From an uncultured Clostridia bacterium (GTDB taxonomy: Bacteria; Bacillota_A; Clostridia; Oscillospirales; Oscillospiraceae), in the NCBI GenBank assembly GCA_949289625.1, contig CASEPH010000001.1, positions 1-6,035 of the forward strand: a DNA stretch of 6,035 nucleotides, read 5' to 3'. Below the pieces are notes generated by a model. It was not told where the DNA came from. It saw nothing but the letters and a program-made list of their open reading frames with translations, and made no database searches. Below, in pieces: positions 1 through 5,637 of this stretch. Positions within the stretch are counted from its first letter, which is position 1. Each line of letters starts with the position of its first letter. Both the position numbers and the translations under genes were made by a program.

Positions 1-216
1 CAGCCCGGCGGAAACATATTTTAAAAAAATCTGGCCATTCTCATTAAGAATCAAGGTGTTGGATTTCCGATCAAAGAGCTTGACTTCCAATTCTGCTTCC
101 AGTCTGCTGATGGAACGGCTCAGGGCAGGCTGGGTGATATATAGCTTGTGGGAAGCTTTTGTGATATTTTCCGTTTCTGCAACGGTGATAAACTGATGCA
201 GTTGGTTGAGATCCAT
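1..216 (-). CDS. LysR-type transcriptional regulator, N-terminal part (truncated by window edge)
   Basis: The reverse strand from the ATG at 216 encodes 72 residues beginning MDLNQLHQFITVAETENI and running off the left edge. This is the winged helix-turn-helix DNA-binding domain of a LysR-type regulator: the recognition region (about residues 18-38) carries the family pattern KASHKLYITQPALSRSISRL, followed by EAELEVKLFDR and the wing. The effector-binding domain lies outside the window. The start is supported by an AGGAA ribosome binding site 7 nt upstream and by the fit to the usual LysR N-terminus. The gene is divergent from the solute-binding protein gene at 476, the classic arrangement in which a LysR protein controls itself and its neighbour, so this is the likely regulator of that gene (inference). 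The family call is very secure; the ligand cannot be read. Confidence 0.95.
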   Translation of the reverse strand, partial: MDLNQLHQFITVAETENITKASHKLYITQPALSRSISRLEAELEVKLFDRKSNTLILNENGQIFLKYVSAGL

Positions 217-252
217 AGGGCATTTCCTGCCTTTTTCTGTGGTATTGCTTTT

Positions 253-281
253 ATCATAACATGGTTCTGAACTTGGCGCAA
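253..281 (-). promoter_or_regulatory. Probable promoter of the partial lysR gene
   Basis: On the minus strand TTGCGC (276-281) and TATGAT (253-258) are separated by exactly 17 bp. They resemble sigma-A -35 and -10 boxes, with a near-consensus -10 and a weaker -35. Transcription would start near 246 and give a leader of about 30 nt before the ATG at 216. The -10 box overlaps the palindrome at 254-270, which suggests autorepression. Confidence 0.6.
254..270. promoter_or_regulatory. Imperfect 17-bp palindrome, candidate LysR operator
   Basis: The sequence TCATAAC-ATG-GTTCTGA has arms that match at 6 of 7 positions. It covers the -10 box of the divergent lysR promoter, where LysR-type proteins commonly bind to repress their own gene. 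A copy of its left half (T-[CG]-ATAACATG-[CG]-TT) recurs at 355-367, next to the -10 box of the opposite promoter. Binding by the adjacent regulator is an inference. Confidence 0.45.
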
Positions 282-325
282 GTGGGACTATGCTCCAAAG
301 GGTATGCAGTATTGCACAAACGGCA

Positions 326-355
326 TTGGATAGTCGCTTTTGCCTCCACTATAAT
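326..355 (+). promoter_or_regulatory. Probable promoter of the solute-binding protein gene
   Basis: A perfect TATAAT at 350-355 lies 18 bp downstream of TTGGAT (326-331), a poor -35 that matches consensus only in its first three bases. The start would be near 362, giving a leader of about 114 nt to the ATG at 476. A strong -10 with a weak -35 is typical of promoters needing an activator, which fits a LysR protein acting from upstream. Confidence 0.6.
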
Positions 356-367
356 GATAACATGCTT
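355..367. promoter_or_regulatory. Second copy of the ATAACATG half-site
   Basis: Thirteen bases here match 254-266 at 11 positions, including an unbroken ATAACATG. The copy touches the last base of the plus-strand -10 box and covers the expected transcription start. Its right half does not form the palindrome seen at 254-270 (3 of 7 positions), so it is a half-site at best. Confidence 0.3.
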
Positions 368-475
368 TGCGGCAGATCTCAAATAGGCCGCTGCACAGGA
401 ACCGCCTTCTTGGCCGGGCAAACAGAATGGCGAGGAGGCAACCGATCAAATTTCTATGATTAGGAGGACAAGCAA

Positions 476-2014
476 ATGAAAAAGTTGTTGGCTTTGCTGC
501 TTTCTGCGGTTATGCTGCTCTCTTTTGTGGCTTGCGGAACCGAGGAAAGCAGCAGCGCTGTTTCCACGGAGCCCTCGGCCCAGGAGACCACGGCTGCGAA
601 TACAGCAACAACGGAAAACGCTGAGGAAAATACCACGGCTGCAGAATCTGCAGTAGAATCGGCGGACAGCGCCATAGAAGCAGTGGAAGGGGAGGAAACG
701 CCTCTGACTTCGATTTTAGCGGACATGGATCCGGTGGAACTGCCCATTTCGGAGGATGAGCCCCTCTATGAAATCTGGATGGCTGCTCCGGGTACCGTAT
801 CCCAGGCGGAAGATCTGGCCAGTGATAATGAGACCTACGCAGAACTGCAGAAACGCACCGGTGTCAAAATTACATTTTTGATGGCTAACTTCTTTGCTCA
901 GATGGATCAGTTCAATTTGATGGCTGCATCCGGCGATTTCCCAGCTGTAATGAATGGTGCTGCCACCCTATACAGCGCAGGTCCTGATGCGGCGCTGGAA
1001 GAAGACATCTTCATCAATCTGCTGGACTATGCGGAGTATATGCCGCACTATGAAGCGCTGATCAATTCCAGAGAGGGCCTCTTTGATGATGTGGCTACTC
1101 CCGAAGGCAACCTGGTGGGATTCTACAGCCTGTACGACTATGACAAATATGGCCTGGGCGATAAAGGCTATCTGATTCGCCAGGACTGGCTGGATGATCT
1201 GGGAATGGATATGCCCAAGACCTATGATGAACTGCATGATGTGCTGACTGCCTTTAAGGATGAAAAGGGCGCTGACTCTGCCTTTGTACTGCCCGTCAGT
1301 GGAACGAACGACTTTGTGCTAGGTGGATTTGGCGTGGGTGCAACTTTCTATGTGGAGGATGATACCATTAAGTTTGGTCCCATGGAAGAGGGCTTCAAGG
1401 AATATCTCCAGCTCATGAACCAGTGGTACTCCGAGGGGCTGATGTATAATGACTTCTATAACTATGCTAATGAGATTATGTTTGATGGTACCGATATGAT
1501 TGGTTCTGGTCAGGTGGCGCTGTATTACAACGAGACTGGTACCATGACCGCGTATGCGGAGTATGCAAACGATCCGAATTTCCTGGTCAGTGCTATTGCC
1601 CCTGTGGGGAAGAGCGAAGAGGAACCCATTTACATGACGGAGTTCACCCCCACCTATGTGGATAACTGCCGCTGGAGCATTACCACCAACTGTGAGGATC
1701 CTGAGATCATGATTCAAGTGGCGGACTACCTGTACACGGAAGAGGGCATTCTTTTGGCCAACTATGGTGTTGAGGGTGTAACCTTTGAATACAACGCCGA
1801 AGGAAAACCGCAGTTTACAGATCTGATCATGAACAACCCGGACGGATATGCATATAGAGATGCTGTTGCCCTCCATGTCATTGACGGTGCTGGCACGGTG
1901 TATGATGCGCTCCGTGGTGCTTCCGGTTACACGGATCTCCAGCTGTCCTCCTGGGACGACTGGACCGATGCCAACCTGGATTACTCCAGGCGCTGCCCAG
2001 CAAGGAAATGCTGA
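476..2014 (+). CDS. Extracellular solute-binding lipoprotein of an ABC importer (LipO/LplA-like), C-terminus lost by frameshift
   Basis: The product is a substrate-capturing lipoprotein anchored outside the membrane that would deliver a solute, probably an oligosaccharide by family, to an ABC permease. Residues 1-20 are a lipoprotein signal peptide: two Lys, a hydrophobic run, then FVAC with Cys20 as the lipidated residue. Residues 21-95 are a Ser/Thr/Ala/Glu-rich acidic tether, and the binding domain follows (EPLYEIWMAAPG, then TGVKITF, QFNLMAASGDFPAV, IRQDWLDDLG, PKTYDELHDVLTAFK, YADYLYTEEG-like features), typical of family-1 solute-binding proteins in Bacillota. The start at 476 has AGGAGG 8 nt upstream. 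After Arg505 the frame is wrong: the last seven residues are off-frame and a stop follows at 2012-2014, while the proper C-terminus continues in another frame from 1990. Intact it would be about 581 residues. No permease or ATPase gene is adjacent and a terminator follows. The substrate is unknown. Confidence 0.88.
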   Translation: MKKLLALLLSAVMLLSFVACGTEESSSAVSTEPSAQETTAANTATTENAEENTTAAESAVESADSAIEAVEGEETPLTSILADMDPVELPISEDEPLYEIWMAAPGTVSQAEDLASDNETYAELQKRTGVKITFLMANFFAQMDQFNLMAASGDFPAVMNGAATLYSAGPDAALEEDIFINLLDYAEYMPHYEALINSREGLFDDVATPEGNLVGFYSLYDYDKYGLGDKGYLIRQDWLDDLGMDMPKTYDELHDVLTAFKDEKGADSAFVLPVSGTNDFVLGGFGVGATFYVEDDTIKFGPMEEGFKEYLQLMNQWYSEGLMYNDFYNYANEIMFDGTDMIGSGQVALYYNETGTMTAYAEYANDPNFLVSAIAPVGKSEEEPIYMTEFTPTYVDNCRWSITTNCEDPEIMIQVADYLYTEEGILLANYGVEGVTFEYNAEGKPQFTDLIMNNPDGYAYRDAVALHVIDGAGTVYDALRGASGYTDLQLSSWDDWTDANLDYSRRCPARKC

Positions 2015-2220
2015 ATGTGGATGAAAAGTCCGAGTATGCATCCATCTATTCTGACATTCAGACCTTCCTGGAGGAAGCGATCATCAAGTACATCATTGGT
2101 GATTTCAGCTTTGACAACTATGAGACGGAGTTCATCGGACAACAGGAAGCCATGAATATCCAGAGATGCATTGAGCTGTATCAGCAGGCCTACGATCGGT
2201 ATATGGAAACCCATAGCTAA
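1990..2220 (+). pseudogene. Out-of-frame C-terminal part of the solute-binding protein
   Basis: From GCG at 1990 this frame reads ALPSKEMLNVDEKSEYASIY and on to a TAA at 2218-2220. It includes a SDIQTFLEEAIIKYIIGDFSF stretch and an ending of the type IELYQQAYDRYMETHS. This is the usual C-terminal helical end of LipO/LplA-like binding proteins (EYxxIxxDIxxYxxExxxKFIxG ... QxAYDRY), so it belongs to the gene starting at 476. One base is missing around 1988-1993 (AGGCG where AGGGCG or similar would restore the frame). An internal ATG at 2008 could start a 70-residue product, but only a poorly placed AAGGAA precedes it, so independent translation is unlikely. The lesion is either a real recent mutation or a sequencing error; the intact downstream frame means it is young if real. 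Confidence 0.8.
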
Positions 2221-2262
2221 AAAACAGACTGAGTCCTCCGGCAAGAGGCCGGAGGACTCAGT
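2219..2262 (-). terminator. Rho-independent terminator for the minus-strand reductase gene
   Basis: Positions 2228-2242 and 2248-2262 form a perfect 15-bp stem with a 5-nt loop. Read on the minus strand the stem is followed after a few bases by six T (2219-2224), giving a good intrinsic terminator for the gene ending at 2330. On the plus strand there is no T run after the stem, so it should work poorly in that direction. The T run overlaps the TAA of the opposing binding-protein gene. Confidence 0.85.
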
Positions 2263-2289
2263 TCAGCTTGTCAAATAATCACTTTAAAT

Positions 2290-2328
2290 AAGCCGCCTGA
2301 CAATGGGTCAGGCGGCTTGATGTTTTTT
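2290..2328 (+). terminator. Rho-independent terminator for the solute-binding protein gene
   Basis: AAGCCGCCTGAC (2290-2301) pairs perfectly with GTCAGGCGGCTT (2307-2318) around a 5-nt loop, and a run of six T (2323-2328) follows on the plus strand. It ends the plus-strand transcript one base before the stop codon of the convergent minus-strand gene. Read on the minus strand the stem is followed by a weak ATTTAAAG, so it is directional. Confidence 0.9.
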
Positions 2329-2329
2329 A

Positions 2330-4267
2330 TTACAGATTCATTGCGGTATAGTAGCCTTCCCGGATGGCGTCACCCATCTTCCGGGCAGCGGAACAGTCGC
2401 CGATGGTATAGAACTCTGGAACAGTTGATTTCTGAAGTTCATTCACCAATGCGGTTCTGGGCTTCATGCCGGCGGAGAGGATCACGCTGTCCGCAGGAAG
2501 AAGCATTTCCTCCTGACCCTCCGGCTGGACCCAAACACCTTCGTCAGTGATCCGCTTGCAGGCGGTGGAGGTCATGACCTTGACGCCCTGCATACCAACC
2601 CGAAGCGCATTGGACTGAGCCTGGCCGCAGCCATTGGCAATACCGGGCAGCATCTCTACCACGGTGACGTCCTTGCCGGCGATCTGCAATTCCGCAGCAG
2701 ACTCGCAGCCAATGAGACCACCACCAATGACAACCACCTTGTCGCCGTAGTTTTGCTCTGCGTAGTGCATGGTGGCGCCCACGATGACCTTGGGATTGTC
2801 CAGACCGGGAATAGGGGGGCGGGCCGGATCCGCACCAACGGCCACGATCAATACATCGGGCTTCATTTCGTTTACATAATCCGCTGTGACCTGGGTGTTC
2901 AAACGGACCTCCACGGTGGATTCCGCCAAACGGCGTTCCATCTGGTGACGCCAATAGGCCATATCCCGCTTGAAGTACACATGATCGGCAAAACGAATCG
3001 CGCCGCCCAGTTCGTTCCCTTTTTCACAGAGGGTTACTTTATGTCCACGCTTGGCCGCAGTCCAGGCTGCCATCATGCCACCGGGACCACCGCCTACGAT
3101 CAGCACGTTTTTCTTTTTCTCTGGGGCTGCCGGAAGGGGCAGACGATCCTCAAAGCCCACCTCGGGGTTCAGGGTGCACAGGAACCAGTTCTTAGCGAAG
3201 AGCCGGTTGTGGCACTCATTGCACCGGAGACAGCGGTTGCAGTCGTCAAAACGGCCGGCGGCCAGTTTGTTGGGCATTTCCGGCTCACAGATCAGGCCGC
3301 GGCCCATAAGAATCAGATCCGCTTTGCCGTCGGCAATGGTCTTTTCCATCATGTCCGGTTCGTTGATGCCAGCCACGGTGGAGACAGGAATGTCCACCAC
3401 CGACTTGATGGCGGCGGCAAAGTCCACATTGCAGCCCTTCTCCATAAATACGCCGGGAGACATGCGGGCAGTGGCGTCGGGATGGAAAATACCGCCGGTG
3501 GACACTTGGATCATATCCACATAGGGGGCCAGCATCTTGGCGATCTCCTTGCCCTCGTCAATGTGGTAGCCGCCCTCAATAATTTCGTCGCCGGTCATAC
3601 GCATGTCGATGGGGAAGTTCTTGCCCACCTTTTTCCGAATGTTTTCCAGACACATAATGGGGAAACGGCAGCGATTCTCCAGGCTTCCGCCGTATTTGTC
3701 CGTCCGATGGTTCGTTCGGGGGGACAGGAACTGATGGATGAGCCAGCCGTGGCCGGCATGGAACTGCACCATATCAAAGCCGGCGTTTTTAAGGACTAGA
3801 GCAGCGTCGCCGAAATCCTCCGCCACCTGGAGCATATCCTCCTCCGTCATCTCCCGAACGGCAACGCCGCTGGGCTTGACATAGGCCGAAGCACTCATGG
3901 GCTGATTGCCGAAATTGTTTTCCGGAATACAGAGGGCTCCTGCATGGCTCATTTCTATGGAAATTTTGGCGCCCCAGCGATGTACGGCCTCCGCCAGATC
4001 GCAGAGGGAGAAAAAGGCGCCGGGATCTGTAATGCGCAGCATAAAGGACTCGGAGGAACCGGTTTCACGGGATACACAGGCCTCTCCCATAGTGATGAGG
4101 GCTACGCCACCCTTGGCGAATTTTTCATTGAATGCAATGGTGCGATGGGTAAAACCGCCGTTGTGATCTACCTCCCGAAGATTCATGGGAGCCAGACAGA
4201 TGCGGTTTTTCAGGGTGACGGGTCCAATTTTGATGGGACTGAGCAAATTAGGATAGTAGGGGTTCAT
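2330..4267 (-). CDS. FMN/FAD/4Fe-4S NAD(P)H-dependent reductase of the old yellow enzyme superfamily (FadH/BaiCD/enoate reductase-like)
   Basis: This 645-residue cytosolic flavoenzyme is expected to pass hydride from NAD(P)H through FAD and a 4Fe-4S cluster to FMN and reduce an activated C=C bond. Residues 1-340 are the FMN-binding barrel: LAPMN (25-29), MSHAG (106-110), HAGHGWLIHQFLSPRTNHRT (170-189), YGGSLENR (192-199) and GRGLICEP (322-329). Cluster ligands are probably Cys346, Cys349, Cys352 and Cys364 (C-x2-C-x2-C-x11-C), with an extra Cys343. FAD binding is shown by VGGGPGG (391-397) and TIGD (621-624), NAD(P)H binding by IGGGLIG (514-520). The length is normal for FadH, BaiCD and trimethylamine dehydrogenase. 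Trp175 sits where the family usually has Tyr, and Glu105 where Gln is usual. The ATG at 4267 is chosen over an in-frame TTG at 4285 because GGAG lies 8 nt before it. It has its own promoter and terminator; the regulator gene lies just upstream on the same strand. The substrate (enoyl-CoA, steroid, phenylpropenoid or other) cannot be decided. Confidence 0.95.
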   Translation of the reverse strand: MNPYYPNLLSPIKIGPVTLKNRICLAPMNLREVDHNGGFTHRTIAFNEKFAKGGVALITMGEACVSRETGSSESFMLRITDPGAFFSLCDLAEAVHRWGAKISIEMSHAGALCIPENNFGNQPMSASAYVKPSGVAVREMTEEDMLQVAEDFGDAALVLKNAGFDMVQFHAGHGWLIHQFLSPRTNHRTDKYGGSLENRCRFPIMCLENIRKKVGKNFPIDMRMTGDEIIEGGYHIDEGKEIAKMLAPYVDMIQVSTGGIFHPDATARMSPGVFMEKGCNVDFAAAIKSVVDIPVSTVAGINEPDMMEKTIADGKADLILMGRGLICEPEMPNKLAAGRFDDCNRCLRCNECHNRLFAKNWFLCTLNPEVGFEDRLPLPAAPEKKKNVLIVGGGPGGMMAAWTAAKRGHKVTLCEKGNELGGAIRFADHVYFKRDMAYWRHQMERRLAESTVEVRLNTQVTADYVNEMKPDVLIVAVGADPARPPIPGLDNPKVIVGATMHYAEQNYGDKVVVIGGGLIGCESAAELQIAGKDVTVVEMLPGIANGCGQAQSNALRVGMQGVKVMTSTACKRITDEGVWVQPEGQEEMLLPADSVILSAGMKPRTALVNELQKSTVPEFYTIGDCSAARKMGDAIREGYYTAMNL

Positions 4268-4295
4268 AAGGATCACTCCAATCAATTGTCATTTT

Positions 4296-4342
4296 GATAG
4301 GTGTATAGATAGCGAATGGGCGAAGCAGTCTACACACCTATC
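4296..4342. repeat. 14-bp inverted repeat over the reductase promoter start, candidate operator or leader hairpin
   Basis: GATAGGTGTATAGA (4296-4309) and TCTACACACCTATC (4329-4342) are inverted copies matching at 13 of 14 positions, with a 19-bp spacer and arm centres 33 bp apart, about three helical turns. The right arm overlaps the -10 box and covers the expected transcription start near 4333; the left arm lies in the leader. Only part of the right arm would be transcribed, so a DNA operator bridged by a repressor is more likely than an RNA hairpin (inference). Confidence 0.65.
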
Positions 4343-4368
4343 ATAAGAAACACCCTGACAGAAGTCAA
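4340..4368 (-). promoter_or_regulatory. Strong promoter of the reductase gene
   Basis: On the minus strand TTGACT (4363-4368) and TATGAT (4340-4345) are separated by exactly 17 bp, each one base from the sigma-A consensus. Transcription would start near 4333, leaving a leader of about 66 nt before the ATG at 4267. Such a strong core promoter suggests control by repression, and the inverted repeat at 4296-4342 is well placed for it. Confidence 0.8.
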
Positions 4369-4497
4369 CAGAAAAAACTGCTGGAAATCAAAAAGAAAAT
4401 GAGGATACAGGAAAAGGACTGTCAAGGTGGGGGCCAAGCATTGGCACAAGGGAAGGAAATGAGGTAAGGTAAGCAAATCCTCCTTTTGTGGTTTACG

Positions 4498-4564
4498 CAT
4501 ATATGGTAACAATAAAAAAAGTCAAATACAAATGCCAAAGGAGAATGGAGGTATACCATATATG
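4498..4564. repeat. 11-bp perfect inverted repeat with a 45-bp spacer
   Basis: CATATATGGTA (4498-4508) and TACCATATATG (4554-4564) are exact inverted copies; each also contains the self-complementary CATATATG. On the minus strand a promoter-like TTGACT (4520-4525), 16 bp, TATATG (4498-4503) lies within and over the repeat. This could be an operator pair or a weak second promoter. The function is unknown. Confidence 0.4.
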
Positions 4565-4646
4565 TAATGGACTTTAAATTGTATCTGGGGGTCAAACAAT
4601 GGGGGCGAGGAGAATACAAGTTCGATACCATGCAAGGTAAGGTGGC

Positions 4647-5528
4647 CTATAGACGCAGAAGATGGGCTTTTTGAATGCTGTGCATCAGATCTTTGATGGT
4701 GACGGCTGCTTTTTCGTTGCAAATACAAACCACTTCTGCGTGTGCTTCTGGAAAGGGAATATCCCAGAAGCGAAGATGTGGGCTTTCGTGCCCGTCAAAG
4801 ACCTTGGTCAACAGAGAAAAACCTTCTCCCAATTCCAGATGTACCAGTAGCGTGCTGATGTCCGGACAAAGCAGCACCTGATTGTACGGAATCTTTTTAC
4901 CCCATTGCTCAACGCCCTCCATCAGGGTGTCGTTGGGGAGAATCAATTGCGTATAGCTGCCCAGATCCTCCAGGGCCAGAGGCTCCTGCTGCGATAAGGG
5001 ACATCGGTCGGAGTATACTGCCTGAAATTGCTTTTGCTCCAGTACGACGGTTTGAACGCCTGGCCAGAGATTCCAGTCGTTGGAGGTGGTAACGCAGAAA
5101 TCCAGTTCGCTGTCAATGAGCTGATTGCGCAGAGCTACGAAATCCATCAGCCGAATGTCGATTCTGGTGTTGGGACAAATATGATATAAATAGTCTGTGA
5201 TGGGTAAAATAATGTCTTTTCGGGAAAGCGCGGACAAAAAGCCTACGCGCAGCAGGTCCTTGCCGGACAGGGCGATGTCCCTTGCTCGCCGAATGCTGCT
5301 GCTCAGCTGCCGGTTGATGTGGGAGAAGTCGTCCCGCAGAATGCTTCCGGCAGGGGTCAGCACCACCTGCCGGGTAGTGCGGTAGAACAGCGGAAAACCC
5401 AGTTCCTCCTCCAGCGCGTCAATCTGCTTGCTCACTGCCTGCTGGCTGATGTAGAGATTTTTGGCGGCGGTGGTGAAGCTCAGACAGTTGGCCACCTCCA
5501 AAAAACAACGAAGCCGCTGATATAACAT
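4647..5528 (-). CDS. LysR-type transcriptional regulator
   Basis: This complete 293-residue protein begins MLYQRLRCFLEVANCLSF. The N-terminal winged helix-turn-helix covers about residues 1-62, with the LysR signature FTTAAKNLYISQQAVSKQID (18-37) and EEELGFPLFYRTTRQVVLTP. A linker helix follows (about 63-90), and then the periplasmic-binding-protein-like effector domain from LLRVGFLSALSRKD onward. The length is typical for the family. The ATG at 5528 is preferred over the in-frame ATG at 5537: GGAAGGG lies 9 nt before the former but directly abuts the latter. The gene lies upstream of the reductase on the same strand and divergent from the gene at 5911, so it probably controls one or both and may sense the reductase substrate or product (inference). 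Its own promoter lies at 5609-5637. The family call is secure and the ligand unknown. Confidence 0.95.
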   Translation of the reverse strand: MLYQRLRCFLEVANCLSFTTAAKNLYISQQAVSKQIDALEEELGFPLFYRTTRQVVLTPAGSILRDDFSHINRQLSSSIRRARDIALSGKDLLRVGFLSALSRKDIILPITDYLYHICPNTRIDIRLMDFVALRNQLIDSELDFCVTTSNDWNLWPGVQTVVLEQKQFQAVYSDRCPLSQQEPLALEDLGSYTQLILPNDTLMEGVEQWGKKIPYNQVLLCPDISTLLVHLELGEGFSLLTKVFDGHESPHLRFWDIPFPEAHAEVVCICNEKAAVTIKDLMHSIQKAHLLRL

Positions 5529-5579
5529 AACACCCATCCCTTCCGGTACATTGAAAACGGCGGACCCTGGTCAAGTGCG

Positions 5580-5592
5580 CCAGTGCAACTGG
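5580..5592. promoter_or_regulatory. 13-bp perfect palindrome, candidate regulator site
   Basis: CCAGT-GCA-ACTGG is a perfect inverted repeat with a 3-bp centre, 10 to 22 bp downstream of the expected lysR transcription start. Its place fits a site for autoregulation by the LysR protein, but no binding evidence can be drawn from one copy. Confidence 0.35.
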
Positions 5593-5608
5593 AACAAACG
5601 CTGTCTTC

Positions 5609-5637
5609 AGTATAATACAGGACAGTAGGATTTACAA
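5609..5637 (-). promoter_or_regulatory. Probable promoter of the second lysR gene
   Basis: On the minus strand TTGTAA (5632-5637) and TATACT (5609-5614) are 17 bp apart, close to the sigma-A consensus. The start would be near 5602, giving a leader of about 74 nt before the ATG at 5528. A GTAT-A-ATAC palindrome overlaps the -10 box. Confidence 0.6.

Larger units (their letters stand above)
4268..4646. other. 379-bp gap between the second lysR gene and the reductase gene
   Basis: This spacer is purine-rich on the plus strand and holds the reductase promoter (4340-4368), its inverted repeat (4296-4342) and an 11-bp inverted repeat (4498-4508 / 4554-4564). No convincing terminator follows the lysR stop at 4647, so read-through from lysR into the reductase is possible. 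Short reading frames on the minus strand lack well-spaced ribosome binding sites, apart from the doubtful case listed in the findings. Confidence 0.6.

Noticed and set aside
286..335. GACTAT ... ATAGTC inverted repeat in the first divergent region
   Set aside because: Six-base arms 38 bp apart are expected by chance in a region of this size.
426..458. Ten-codon reading frame ahead of the binding-protein gene
   Set aside because: It has no ribosome binding site in front and no attenuator-like structure nearby, so it is likely chance.
1985..1995. Programmed -1 ribosomal frameshifting in the binding-protein gene
   Set aside because: There is no X-XXY-YYZ slippery heptamer, and this family is not known to use recoding.
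1319..2041. 240-codon minus-strand reading frame opposite the binding-protein gene
   Set aside because: It shadows a clear lipoprotein gene, has no recognisable domain, and no promoter or ribosome binding site was seen.
2753..3799. 348-codon plus-strand reading frame opposite the reductase gene
   Set aside because: It is antisense to a gene with unmistakable flavoenzyme motifs. Its product is His/Gly-rich without family features, and no well-placed ribosome binding site was seen; it is a by-product of codon bias on the other strand.
4268..4285. Upstream in-frame TTG start at 4285 for the reductase
   Set aside because: GGAG at the correct 8-nt distance favours the ATG at 4267, and MNPYYPNLLSPIKIG matches the usual family N-terminus without the six extra residues.
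5529..5537. Upstream ATG at 5537 for the second lysR gene
   Set aside because: The GGAAGGG ribosome binding site directly abuts this ATG but is 9 nt from the ATG at 5528.
5611..5616. TATAAT on the plus strand as a promoter for the gene at 5911
   Set aside because: No -35 box lies at the right distance and it would leave a leader of nearly 300 nt; the overlapping minus-strand lysR promoter explains it better.
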